A DNA stretch of 64,000 nucleotides from Thecamonas trahens ATCC 50062. Taxonomy: Eukaryota > Apusozoa > Apusomonadida > Apusomonadidae. This document shows positions 27,553 through 38,334 of this stretch, piece by piece (the first letter of the stretch is position 1; every line of letters begins with the position of its first letter). The translations under genes and the position numbers were made by a program. The notes beneath the pieces are model-generated. The model ran no database searches. It saw only the letters and a program-made list of their open reading frames with translations, and was not told the DNA's origin. Location: the NCBI RefSeq assembly GCF_000142905.1, contig NW_013657645.1, positions 181,488-245,487 on the forward strand. Reading direction: 5' to 3'.

Positions 27553-30500
27553 TTACTCCGACTGTGCGCTGCTTGCTCCGGCCGAGGCTGAGAGCAGCCG
27601 CTTCACGTCATGCGAGACAAAGAGCGACGAGAGCCGCGCCAGCCGGCCTTGCATGCCATCGAGCCGGTTGCGGCGGACGGTCTGCGCCTCAACCTCGAGC
27701 TGCCGCTCAACAACGGAGAGCCGCACAGCGCTGGCCGCTGCAGCCGCCACAGGCGGAAACTCGACCTTGAGCAGCGCTTTGGACGGGATGGGCAGGCCGA
27801 CGTCAACGTCACTCACTGCAGCTGCTGCCTCGCGGTCGAGATCCGCGGCCGAGAACATGCCAGCCTCGCCGCGCGATTCGCCGCAGCTGTGGCTGCCGGG
27901 CCCGGAGCGCTCGCCGAGGTCCGTAGCTGAGACCAGCGGCGGTGGCGGCGAAGGAACGGCAAACGGTGCACCCGTTCGCGGCACAAGGTGTTGGGACGGC
28001 TTGGAAAAGGCTTTGGCGTGCGCGAGCGACGCCTCGATGCGGTTGCGCGAGGCGGCAAGGCCTCCGGCGTCAAGCGCCCGCGGCCGGAAAAGGTGCGCGT
28101 CGTCGACCTCCGAGTAGGGAACGAGCGGAACGCAGCTCGGAAGTTGCGGCGCGGGATTGAAGATGTGTAGCTCTGGCAGAAGCGGCGGTGCGCGAAGGAC
28201 CGCCGGAAGCGGCTCGGGCAGGGCCGGCGCAACAGTGTCCGACTCGCGCCAAACGCGGCCAGCGTCAGCCGAGCGCACGACTGCATCAGCCGGTACCGAC
28301 CGCGAGATGTCCTCTTCTTCGGCGCCTGTCCGCAGTTCGCGTTCCTCCTCAAACGGCACCCAGACCGAGTGCTGCGGCAGCGGATACGGCCGGTAGTGGT
28401 TGACCTCGACGTAGACATGGGCCTGCAGCTTGTGCGGCTGCAGATCGAGTGCATGGCGCATGGTGGTGACCGGTAGGGGTGCGAGGTCGACACCGTCGGC
28501 GCCGCGCCCGCCCAGCAGGGCGGCATCTTCACCAAGCACAACGGAAGGACGTCGACAAGAACCTGGGAGGCGCGAGCTGTCAGCGGCAGCGTCTCGGCCT
28601 TTTGCTGATGGGCGACGAGCGCAGCCTCTTGCTGGCGCTTCTCGTCCTGGACAATAGCAGCGATCTTGTCTTTGTCAAAGCCGACGACAGTGAGAAAGGC
28701 GCGAATCTTGGCCAGCCGCTTGTTGGCGCGCGCTCGGACAATGAGCGTTCGCACCACGTCACGGAGGCGGGTGAGTGCGCGGACACGGCGCTCCCACTCG
28801 ACTGACATGAGCGCATCAAACTTGGGATTCCGCACCGCAAACGGGAGGCCGGCCTGAGTTAGCGTGGGCCGCTCCGACGACGACCAAGGGATACGGGCCG
28901 CGAGCGCGCGCTCGGTCTCCACATCAGCTACCTGTTCGTCGTGGGCGTCCCGGAGCTCCACAATGCGCGCGAGTTCGGCGTCTGATGGCAGGTTTGCGCC
29001 ACGGGCAACCGAGAGTTTGAGCTCGTTGGCGCGGCGGATGGCGGCTTGCTCGGTAAGCACTTCGGAGAAAGCATACTCCTTGACCTGGCGCGACTCAAAG
29101 GGGTCGGCAAAGAGCTCGTCGAGCGACGACTTGAACTGCGAGGCCCGCGCCTGTGCCTCATGTTTCTCCGCGATGGCAGTGCGAAGAGTCTTAGAGCGCG
29201 AGCGGCCACGTCCACGCTGGGCGAGGATAGCTACCACATTGCCGTGCGACGAGAGACGCTCCAGCTCTTCGGCATCGCTGGTGTGCACAGCAATGGGTCC
29301 GCGAGCGCGCCCGGGTTCGCTCCCGCTTCCAGCTGGCTCATGACTCCGCGGATCAACACCGGCAGCACGCAGTGTCCGCCTCCGCATTGAGGCCTTGCGC
29401 TGAAGCTTTCGGGTGTACGGGTCACCGTGGCCGGCGCCGCCGCCCGAGTGGACAATCTTGACGTTGGTATCGTACGAGTCGACAGCTTGGGTAACAACTA
29501 CTGCGGCGCCGCCGTAGGTCACCCGCTTGAGATCCTCGGCAAGGACCGCGGTCCGCTCCTCGGCAGCAGCGTTCATGCGGCGAACGAGCGCGTCGCGCAG
29601 AAGGCCTGGCTGCGACGAGCCGGCCAATGAGCAGCGGCGCGGCTCAAAGTTGAACTGCGAGACGTTGAGCTCAAGTTGCGCCGACGCAGTCACGTACTCG
29701 AGCGGAGTGTATGTGATGGTGACGGTGACAGAGCCCTCTGCAGGGATGACTCCGCTGGCCGGCGAGACATCAAAGCATGGCGAGAGCGGGACGCCGCCAG
29801 CCGGCGTAATGGCGTAGTCAAACTCGATCGGCACGTCGGTGGCAAGCTGGAACGAGCGCGACGCGTGATTGCCGAGCTCAACAATGCCAAAGTCGACAAC
29901 CTTGGGAAACTCGACTTTGGCCACCACTGGGTAGCCGTGGATGGGGACAAGGAGGTTGGCGCCAGGGCAGTGAAGCCGGATGCAGTCGTAGTAGTAGCGC
30001 AACTCGGTCGGCTGGAACGAGACCCTGAGCTTGAGTGCCATGCCAGGAGCGATGAACGGCGCCTTCTTGACGTAAGTCAGCGAAAAGTACGCAGACTGCG
30101 GCGGGACGATGTGCAGCCGCTGCGGAACTGACGATGTGTTGACCACCGCCACCACAAGGCTATGCGAGTTGTTTGGTGTAAAGCCGCCAAAATGGACTGT
30201 GGCGGGACGGACCACAAACGCCTCATTGCCTCCCGTCTGCTGATAGACTTCTGCAGTGTGTGAACAGGAGGGAGGCCGAGATCGGTGCGATGATGACCAG
30301 CATGAGGGGATGACCAAGTTGATCGGGACATACACGCACGCATACACACGCATACACACACACGCATACACACACACGCATACACACACATACACGCATA
30401 CACACACGCATACACACACATACACACACATACACTTGTGAGGACACATCGACCATCATGTCGCCCTCCTGACCACAGCCACCACCAGAGCCACCACCAC

Positions 30501-30799
30501 AGCCACTACAGCCACTACAGCCACTACAGCCACCACAGCCACTACAACCACCACCACAGTACACATTCACCCTCCCCTTCACCCTCCCTCCCTCACTCCC
30601 TCACTCCCCCCCTCCCTCCCTCCCTTCCCCCCTCTCTCTCTCTCTCAGTGTTGTCACAGACCGGACCGAGGGAAGGCGCCGTTTGACAAGGCAGGGGCTA
30701 CGTACGATGGTCTAGGAGGGGATAGGGAACTCGTGGACGAGGTGCAGGCTCTACAAGCTGCAGCTCCTTCACTGCGGGGGCAAGCTCTTGTACTGCCAT
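27553..30799 (-). CDS. CFAP221: CFAP221 / PCDP1 central-pair flagellar protein (two exons, one frame break)
   Basis: Component of the C1d projection of the axonemal central pair; binds calmodulin in Chlamydomonas. Exon 2 (from 30250 down) has the ASH-like domains: VHFGGFTPNNSHSLVVAVVN, HIVPPQSAYFSLTYVKK, YYYDCIRLHCPG, LVPIHGYPV, FDVSPASGVIPAEGSVTVTI and LELNVSQFNFEP, all in vertebrate order. A charged helical middle follows, then a C-terminal part with ELHIFNPAPQLPSCVPLVPY and PSKALLKVEFPP. Between about 28556 and 28540 the frame steps by -1 (VLVDV to SVVLGEDAALL). Exon 1 (30706-30799, ATG, MAVQELAPAVKEL...VPYPLLDH) ends at a GTACGT donor in phase 1; exon 2 begins in phase 1 and the join reads LLDHQVYQQ, like vertebrate CFAP221 before HFGGY. 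About 1,060 residues. This is strong evidence for a motile flagellum. Confidence 0.9.
30251..30705 (-). other. CFAP221 intron 1, microsatellite-rich
   Basis: 455 nt, GTACGT to CTGCAG. It holds a long CA/TA dinucleotide-type array (about 30325-30437 as ACACGCATACAC-type units) and AGCCACTAC-type repeats near 30475-30545. Reading through the array creates a spurious Cys/Val-rich start for CFAP221. Confidence 0.75.
30325..30437 (+). repeat. CACACGCATA-type microsatellite
   Basis: Interspersed CACACA, CGCATA and CATACA units inside the CFAP221 intron. High slippage potential. Confidence 0.9.
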
Positions 30800-31241
30800 G
30801 CCCCTGCGAGTGTAGTGTGTGTGTGGGGCGGGGGGGAGGGGGGAGGAGGGGGAGGAAGAAGGAGAGGGAGAAGGAGGTGAGGAAGGTGGGCGGGAAGTAA
30901 GGGGGGGGGAGGACGCTGTGTACGCCCCCCTGGTGACCCGCCCAGCTACGGCCAAGTTGACAAGGCACGACATCCATGGCGATGGAGGGCCAAATATGGG
31001 GTGCCTACTCCTATGGCACAGCCATCAACCAACTTGAGCATCTGGTAGTCGACGGGGTGTGGTCTGATGGAGAGTTGCCATGCCAGCAGGCCAGGCCAGG
31101 CCAGGGCGATGCCGTCGGGGTGGCCCACGGCAGATGTGCGACAGGGCCGGCCGGCCCTAGCTACCGCTGGGAGACGGCGACGGTGGAGGCGAAGACACTT
31201 GACAGGCTCACACAAAAGACATAGAGTACAGGTAGAAGACG
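30800..31241. promoter_or_regulatory. shared divergent upstream region of CFAP221 and TMEM97
   Basis: 442 nt. G-runs on the plus strand near 30828-30912. An upstream minus-strand leader exon (ATG near 30973, MSCLVNLAVAG) is possible but not needed. Confidence 0.35.
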
Positions 31242-31748
31242 ATGTGGTGGCTAGATGCTGTGTTTCTGGTCTACTTTGCGGTCCACATTCCGACGACGGC
31301 CCTCATTGACGCCCAGTGCCTGCCGGTGGTGGCCGAGCTGGTTCCCGGATTTGCCAAGGAACTGCTAGCGTACCATGTGGAGACCTTCCACGACCCGCTG
31401 GTTGCCGACCCGCCGCGGTGGTTTGTCTCGCTGGTGGTCTGCGAGGCGCTTCTTCAGCTGCCGTTCTTCTTTGTCGCCGTCTACGCCTTTGTTGCCAAGC
31501 GCAACTGGATCCGCATCCCGGCCATCATCTACGGAGCTCACGTGGCGACCACGCTCGTGCCCATCCTGGCAGAGATCGCCTACGCCGAGCCCAAGGCAGA
31601 CTCGCCCGGCGGCGTGCTCACTCCCGAGCTTCGGGCCACACTAATCGCCATTTACATTCCGTACCTGCTCGTTCCGATCACACTCGTCGTCCGCATGGCC
31701 TGTGCCGAGCACCCGTTCGGTGAGCCGGGCAAGGCCAAGATGGCGTAA
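31242..31748 (+). CDS. TMEM97: TMEM97 / sigma-2 receptor family (EXPERA domain) membrane protein
   Basis: 168 residues, four membrane helices. ATG 31242 (MWWLDAVFLVYFAVHIPTTALID) opens helix 1, as in animal TMEM97. The family landmarks are present: the acidic residue after helix 1 (LIDAQCLP), HVETFHDPLVADPPRWF, CEALLQLPFFFVAVYAF and RIPAIIYGAHVATTLVPIL. The tail is Lys-containing (FGEPGKAKMA), less basic than the animal ER-retention tail. TMEM97 sits in the ER and lysosome and affects sterol handling through NPC1. It is co-resident on this contig with an NPC2-like ML protein 14 kb away, though not adjacent. No introns. Confidence 0.93.
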   Translation: MWWLDAVFLVYFAVHIPTTALIDAQCLPVVAELVPGFAKELLAYHVETFHDPLVADPPRWFVSLVVCEALLQLPFFFVAVYAFVAKRNWIRIPAIIYGAHVATTLVPILAEIAYAEPKADSPGGVLTPELRATLIAIYIPYLLVPITLVVRMACAEHPFGEPGKAKMA

Positions 31749-31880
31749 CGACGCACTCGCGAGCTTTGCAAGCCATAAAATGAAACCACAACCACGCCGC
31801 CAACAACAGGCTTGGGCTGAGCGCTCGAGGCTTGGCGACTAGGGTCACGGCTTTTGGCCGTTGGCCCGCATACGACTGAC

Positions 31881-34800
31881 TCAGGCCACACCACCGGCCG
31901 GCAGGCCGGTGAGCGACTTGCGCCTCTTTCCGGCACGCTCGTGCTCGGCAACTAGACTTGGGACGCCGCTCTCGCCGTCGTCATCGGATCGTGCGCGGGA
32001 CGACTTGGATGAACCTGAGGCCGATGACGATGACGAGCCGGTCTCCGAGGTGACCTCATCGTCAACAGCGAGAGAGGCTGAGCCCGAGACCGAGGACGAT
32101 GCTAGCGAGTCGTCGTCGTCGGATGACGGCGGGCCGCGGTCGAGAGCGGTGGCGGCAGCAGCACCAAATAGCGCACGCTGCTCCTGTGTTGACGACTTGG
32201 ACCGGCGCATGGCCTCCGAGGTGACCTGGACCGGGAACGGGTGGCGCTCGGCGTTGTTCTCGCGCTTCTTGCGGAGCTGCTCGGCCGTGGTACGCAGGTC
32301 CTCAAACACAAACGAGAACGGCGAGCAGTTCAGTCGCGGCATATACGTCATGATGTGCTCGATGATGGATGAGACGCCGGTCCGACCCACAAAGTTAAGA
32401 AGCTCGGCGACGGCGGCAGTGTAAAGGTTGTCACGGGCGCCGTTGAGCATGAACCGCTCGATGATGGGCTCGAACAGGCGGTTGTTGATCATGTAACGCC
32501 AGTAGCGCACGTCACCCACAGCGAGGAAGGCGCGCATAAACCGGACAGCGGCAAGGGCGAGGTACATGTCTCGCGAGAGCGCAAGCTTGAGCACGTTCGA
32601 CGCAATGTTGTTGCTCAGAATAAAGTACTTGCACCGGTAGCCGTGCTGTTGGATGCAGAACGAGAGCAGGTCCGACACGTTGTTCTTGATGAAGCCGTAG
32701 AGCCGCGAGTTGGCGAGCGTCGACCCTTCGCCTCTGATGCCTGCAGTTGCCGACTCGCCTTGGCCGGCCACCGCCGCGCCCGACGACGGCCCGGCCGCCT
32801 CGCCAGCATCAGACTGGAACGGCGCGCACAGGATGTGGATCATCTTGTCGTAGAAGAGGGTGAGGAACTCCTCCTGCTGCGGGCAGTCCTTGAGCGACTC
32901 CATGTCCAGCAGGACCCGGAGCGCCTCGGTCAGCTGTGTCTGGACCCCATTTTCCGGGTCGCACGTCAGCTGGACCATGATCTTGCGCAGCAGCGGGTAG
33001 TCAACGGCCTCCTGACCCAGCAGGTAGGCAATCATGATGTTCGGATCGTGGGTGACGACGCAGGCAAAGATGTCTGTCGACGCCATGCGGACCGCGTTCT
33101 CCGGCGAGTCAATCGTCGGCTCAAAGATGTCGAGCAAGCCCTTGGAGCACAGGTCGCGGTACATCTCTGTCCGCCGCTTCAGCTGCAGCATCTTGGTGAG
33201 CGAGAAGAACTCGTCCAGAAACAGGACAAACTCCTTGATTCGCTCCGGCTGCGCGTCGGCGGCGACGACCTGCTGGAAGACCGACGGCAGGTACTGCTCA
33301 TCGGCGTAGACCTGCTCGATGATTTCCACGTTGTTAAAGTAGATGAGCGTGTTGAGTGTTGTAAAGGTAGCGTCGTCGAGGACACGTGGCAAAACCACGT
33401 CCTTGATGTACGAGACTTTGAACGTCTGGTGGATGGTGTCCTCCAGCTCAGGCGAGGCAAACGGGAGCACCTGCTTGAACTTGGCCTTGGAGAGGAGGAA
33501 CTCGCGGTGCCGCGGCCGCGTCGGGAGTTCGGGATCGTACTCGAGCGCACCGATGACACGCACAATGTAAGCCTTGGAGAGCAGCATCTCGATGAGCGCC
33601 TGCTCGTTAAGCAGAATGAGGGCCTTGAAGACAGCAAAGACCTCGTGCAGCTTGTCAATGTTGCCTGCCTCTTCCAGCGTGTCAAACAGCATCAGCAGCT
33701 CGTCGACATATCCCTGCGTGAGCACAATCGACGCCACAGCCTGCCGCTGCGCCATTGGCACGTTCTCTAGCGTGCTGGCCAGGGCGCCCAGTGTTTCCAC
33801 ACTCACCGGCGGCACTTCCATGTACATCGACTCCTCGTCCTCAAGCCGCACAAACGGCGGAAGGGCGAGATCGAGAACGAGCTCCCGCTCGTACCCGACG
33901 CTGGCGCCACCGCAGCCTGCCCACCGCTTCCGCTTCCACCCTGTCCTCCTGTGCCAGCTGCACCCGAGCTCCCCACATCAAGCTCGCGCTCGTCCTCTTC
34001 CTCGTCATTGTCGCCCGGCGACTCAAGCTCCATCGCCTGCGGCCCGCCGTCCTGCTGCAGCCGCTGCGCCTGGCAAATGTCTTGGAACACAATGTCGCGC
34101 CCGCGCGGCTCCTGAAACGAGATTGCAAGGTCCAGCTTGTTCTCTGAATCTGCCCACACAATGAGCGACTCTTCTTGGATCTGGAAGATGGCCGAGTCGT
34201 CGATTGCTGTCCACACCAACACCGAGTCCGGCTTTTCCTCCGACACAATGACCAGGTAGTACCGCCCATCCGCCTGCAATCCGGAATCATCACCAGCACC
34301 ACATCCCACACGCCCAACACCAGCCCGTCCCGAGCCACGCATCAACCCCACAACGCCAGAGCCCACCACCGCCCCGCCGAGCCGAGCCGAGAATCGCCGA
34401 CGTGCCGCCCCAGCCACGGCCGCACAGCACCAGACACCATAAACAACAACAACCACATGTGAGTCCATTCCCCACGCCCAGCACCCCGCCCAACACCAGC
34501 CCCTACCTCCCCACCCAGCTCCCACCCACTCCCCCGGATCCGGACACCATTTCCCAAGCCAGTTCCAGCCTGGCTAAGCAGCGGGAGAGCTGAGGGCAAG
34601 AGGTCAAAATTGGTGTCAGGGAGTGGCCACCTAGCAGCAGCGACAGGGAGGGGGGGGGGAAGGGGAACAGGAAAGGAGGAGGTATGGATAACGACAAACA
34701 GAGGCATACAGAGGCGCAGTATACCCCCTTTCCCCTCCCCTCCCCTGCAAGCACACCCGTGCCAGCCCCAGCCGTTGCCACAGCCGCAACCGCAGACCCA

Positions 34801-35027
34801 CCAGCACCTTCCTCCCTCCTCCCCTTCCACCACAGTCACTCACGTACAATGGAGGCTACCGAGGCAAAGCCAAAGCCCATCTCCTCCCACTTGCCACTGG
34901 TAGGCTGCAGCTGGAAGAGCTTGACCCGTGAGAGGAACGAGTCCTCGTACAGAGGGTCAGCAGCAAGTTCTCCATGGCCTCCACTCCCGTCCCCGCCCAC
35001 AGACGATGGGCCTGCTTCAGATGCCAT
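31881..35027 (-). CDS. PPP4R3: Protein phosphatase 4 regulatory subunit 3 (SMEK/PSY2), three exons, one frame break
   Basis: Targets PP4 to substrates such as histone H2AX and Mad/CRTC factors. Exon 1 (34848-35027, MASEAGPSSVGG...SRVKLFQLQPTSGKWEEMGFGFASVASI, phase 0, GTACGT donor) begins the EVH1-like domain. The main exon starts at 34273 (TTGCAG|GCG; ADGRYYLVIVSEEK, LIVWADSENKLDLAISFQE, FQDICQAQ). A 14-codon exon at 34548-34589 (LSRCLARLELAWEM, after CCTCAG) fills the family's missing piece without a gap, but its GTGTCC donor is weak. After an acidic/Gly linker the frame steps by -1 near 33895-33915, then reads ERELVLDLALPPFVRLEDEES and the long ARM-like body (FKALILLNEQALIEMLL, IGALEYDPELPTRPRHREFL, FKVSYIKDVVLPRVLDD, IFACVVTHDPNIM, FILSNNIASNVLKLAL). 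The Ser/Asp-rich tail ends with a basic KRRKSL signal. Confidence 0.9.
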
Positions 35028-35471
35028 GCTCGTCGAGTGAGGTGGAGTCCTTTGCCTTGCCCGCCGTCCCGCCCAACACCACCGATCCCAGGTCCAGCCC
35101 CACTCAGCGGCAACACCCAGCGGAGCATGCCGCGCATGGTGGCATGCAATCCCTGCATGTCGCCGCCGTCTTTAGACCGCAAGCATCTCGAAATAGTTGG
35201 GCATGTGTGGCTATCTCGATCCGGCCGGCTAGAGCTGGCGGGCCGAGCCATCACTGGCCAACACACACACACCCACAACCGCCCAACTTGTTGGGAGAGC
35301 GAGCATCTCGTGCAAGTTGGGGATGAAAGGGTGAGTAACCTGTCCCGATCGGTGCGATGGCCACCTTGATGATATGCGGCCGACCTGGCTGAGACGGTGC
35401 CATTTGACGGACCCGGGGGGGGTGGGCGACGGCCGGCAGCTGGAGTGGGAACAGATGACCGGTGACTGACG

Positions 35472-35800
35472 GATGGCAGGCAGGGCAGGGTGATGGATGG
35501 CTGGTAGGGCAGGGTGATGGATGGCTGGCAGGGCAGGGTGATGTATGGCTGGCAGGGCAGGGTGATGGATGGCTGGTAGGGCAGGGTGATGGATGGCTGG
35601 CAGGGTAGGGTGATGGATGGCTGGCAGGGCAGGGTGATGGATGGCTGGCAGGGCAGGGTGATGGATGGCAGGCAGGGCAGGGTGATGTATAGCTGGCAGG
35701 GCAGGGTGATGGATGGCAGGCAGGGCAGGGTGATGTATGGCTGGCAGGGCAGGGTGATGGATGGCTGGCAGGGCAGGGTGATGGATGGCTGGCAGGGCAG
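35472..35800 (+). repeat. 24-nt minisatellite, about 13-14 copies
   Basis: Unit GGGCAGGGTGATGGATGGCT plus four bases (GGCA/GGTA variants). Substitutions (GTATGG for GGATGG, CAGGC for CTGGC) mark individual copies. Confidence 0.95.
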
Positions 35801-35850
35801 GTGGTCAGGTGGCCAGGCGGCCAGGCGGCCAGGCGGCCAGGCGGCCAGGC
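35801..35850 (+). repeat. GGCCAGGCG 9-nt tandem repeat
   Basis: Five to six units directly abutting the 24-nt minisatellite and 58 nt before the next gene's proposed ATG. Confidence 0.85.
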
Positions 35851-35907
35851 GGGCAAGCTGCTCTCTCACCGACTCTCTTTGTCGCTGTGGCCGAGAGCTC
35901 GACAGAG

Positions 35908-38125
35908 ATGGCGGGACGAGAGGGAGACGAGAGCGCATGGTCATGGTTCCGCGGGGACAACCATCCGACAGCCACCCGTGCTGACACCTCCTATCTCCGT
36001 ACCCTCCCCTCCGGAGGGAGTCCAGGTGCCCGCCACCGCCGTGCCCCGCATCCGCCCTCCTCCCTCACCACCGCAGACATATCCGGCGCACGCCCACGCC
36101 GCCGCTACGACGCACTGCCCCGTCCTCCCCTTGAACCCATAGACAGGTACGCTCCTTCCAGTCCCCTCCCCCTCTTCCTTCTTACCCTCCCCCCCCCCCC
36201 CCCTCCCCCTCCTCTTCCCCTCCCCTGCCATTGGCGCCTGTTTTCGACCGTTGGGCTGAGGTGGTGGCGGGGCCATGGGCCGTGGGGATGGGGATGGGGA
36301 GCAGAGTGGGGTACAACCATATGATGGAGACTCATATGTGTGGTTGGTTTATGGTGTGTCTACGGGTGATGGTCTCGTATGGTGGTGCTTTGGCGGTGTA
36401 TTGGCCTTCCTGGTGGTCTGCCATCGCTCCCTCATCCGCCCCCCCCCCCCCCGCCGTCGCTTGCCATTGCCGCCCCGTCGCCTGCGCTTCCGATGCACGC
36501 CTCCTGCTCCGCTTTGGCTTGGCTACAGGCCGCGTCCGCTGCATCGAGCAAGAACGAACGCGCCAGCATACGCCCTCTCCAACAAGGACATTGCCGGCTC
36601 GCAGCCGCAGGTTGTTCGCTTCCAAACCCGTCGGCACACCAACCCGCTGGCCCCTTCGTACGGGAAAGTCGGCGGTGAGCATCGCCGGGCCGATGGCTCA
36701 CTCCCGCCAGGTATGTCCGAAGAGGCCGGTGGCATTCTTCCGCGCATGCCGGACCACGCAGCCGCCGCAGCGAGAGCAAGTGCCACCGCCCCACCGCGCA
36801 ACGTCCTCGCCGTCGACGACATCCAAGGCGCAAAGTCCAAGTCACACTACGCCTCGCGCTCGATCCGCAACCCGCTACAGACTGACGACATCGACGGCGC
36901 GCACACAGCCCCGGCTCCTCCCTTTCGCCGCAATCCGCTCGCCGTCGCCGACATCAACAACGCCTGCGCCTGGCGCTCCACCCGCCAAACCAACCCGCTC
37001 AACCCGCAGTACGTCATGGGTCCACCGCGCGTCGATGACTACATCATCTCGCACGCCCCACGTGCCCTTAAGTACACCAAGGCTGGCATGGTAGAGGACA
37101 TCGATCGCTCGCGCGCCATGCTCCCGGCCAAGGTGGTCATCGGTGATGTGGATGGCTCGCACCCGCCCCCACCGCCACCTGCTGCCCGTCCACCCACCTC
37201 TTCGAACACATCCGCCTTTGCTCACAAGACGGTCGACTCGCCGCGCATCCGCCGCATGAAGGGCGATCGCAAGGGCAACCCGCTCGACCCGGACTATATC
37301 CTTCTCGATGGCCATCACCACGCCGACGCCCCGGCCGCAACTTCGCTGCCTATGCTCAACGGTAGCGCTGCAGCCGCCCCGCAGCTCGAGCTTGTCGCCT
37401 CACCGCCCAAACCAGAGCCCAAACCAGCTCTTTCTCCGCCGGTCGCTTCCGAGCCCCCTGCGCCGGTGCCTGCCGCGACACCTGCCGCTGCTCTACCAAC
37501 CCCAGCCCCTATGCCCGCACCCGTACCCAAGCCGGCGCCTCCTGCCCCACACCCGCCCAAGACCCGCCCAACAACCGCCACTGTCACCCGCCGCCGCAGC
37601 CGGCGTGGCAAGCGTCTTGTCGGCCCGCATCGCTCCGTGGTCGCTCCGCCGCCGTTTGCTGTCGACTCGGCCAACGGTGGGGCTGCTGCACCCGCGCCCA
37701 AGCTCCGCCCCGCTCTTGTTGACGACTACTATCCGTCTTCACAGCGCAACGTTTACATCCCACCAGCCCGCGGGCGCAATGGCGACAGGCAGCACGCCGT
37801 CCGGCCGGGCACAGGCCACTCGACCATGCCGGGCTTTGGCATTGTGTCGGCCGAGGGTGGGACTATGTTCCGCCGCGACTCTCGGCCAGCCACGGCCGCT
37901 AGCCCTGGACGATCATCACGACGCCCGGCGGCGGCCACCAACCCATTCATGGTTCAGGAGCTGGCGTACGGCGCCAAGACGACCTCCATCCCACCGGCGT
38001 ACTACAAGCCGTTCATGCCCAAGAGCCAGACCACCATGCACGCCTCGCACATGACCCAGCGCCAACGCAGGCAGCAAGCAGAACGCCAGGCAGACATCGA
38101 GCTCGTGGCATCGCTCCCGCTGTAA
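35908..38125 (+). CDS. Repeat-motif protein (DI-x-G-A and NPL-x-P-Y motifs), two exons
   Basis: Exon 1 (35908-36146, ATG, MAGREGDESAWSWF...LTTADISGARPRRRYDALPRPPLEPID) ends in phase 2 at GTACGC. Exon 2 starts at 36529 after TTGGCTACAG and completes the Arg codon. Total about 611 residues. The motif DI(x)G(A/S/H) occurs repeatedly: DISGARP, DIAGSQP, DIQGAKS, DIDGAHT, DVDGSHP. So does NPL(x)PxY: NPLAPSY, NPLNPQY, NPLDPDY. This bipartite pattern is familiar from flagellar and cytoskeletal proteins of protists, but I cannot name the family. A Pro/Ala-rich hinge (about 370-470) and a basic tail follow. CFAP221 and PPP4R3 nearby are flagellar and signalling genes, so a ciliary role is plausible. 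A naive single-exon start at 36275 would translate the intron. Confidence 0.7.
36147..36528 (+). other. intron of the DI-G-A/NPL repeat gene
   Basis: 382 nt, GTACGC to TTGGCTACAG, with C-runs at 36190-36203 and 36440-36453. Open in one frame for most of its length, which produces a false membrane-like N-terminus. Confidence 0.75.
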
Positions 38126-38334
38126 ACCAAGTGAGGAACACCAAACGACCGCACTGCCACGGACGGAACAGGAGAACTCGCTGGGTCATTGCTCCCCGCA
38201 GCAACCAGAGACAAGCGATCGGACAGACCAGACCCATCCCACGACCATCTCAAACGCCCCGACACTGGTATAGCTCAGTCCAGCTCGCCTCTGCTTCAGC
38301 AGATAGCGCCTACCTAGCTTTGCAGCTCTGCAGC

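Larger units (their letters stand above)
35028..35907. other. divergent intergenic region with two minisatellites
   Basis: 880 nt between PPP4R3 and the repeat-motif protein. It holds a 24-nt minisatellite (35472-35800) and a 9-nt repeat (35801-35850). A 362-codon open frame on the minus strand through the minisatellite overlaps PPP4R3 exon 1 in another frame and is not considered a gene. Confidence 0.6.

Noticed and set aside
30440-30470. CFAP221 start at MMVDVSSQ next to the microsatellite
   Set aside because: The phase does not fit as well as the 30706-30799 exon, whose protein matches the family before the HFGG motif.
35472-35800. regular repeat considered as a CRISPR array
   Set aside because: Units are contiguous without unique spacers; the context is eukaryotic.
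34856-35944. 362-codon minus-strand frame with LPCQPSIT repeats
   Set aside because: It is a translation of the 24-nt minisatellite, and it overlaps PPP4R3 exon 1 on the same strand in a different frame.
36275-36528. start of the repeat-motif gene at 36275 with a hydrophobic N-terminus
   Set aside because: This stretch is intron: GTACGC at 36147 and CTACAG at 36528 join in exact phase to a better first exon with the DI-G-A motif.
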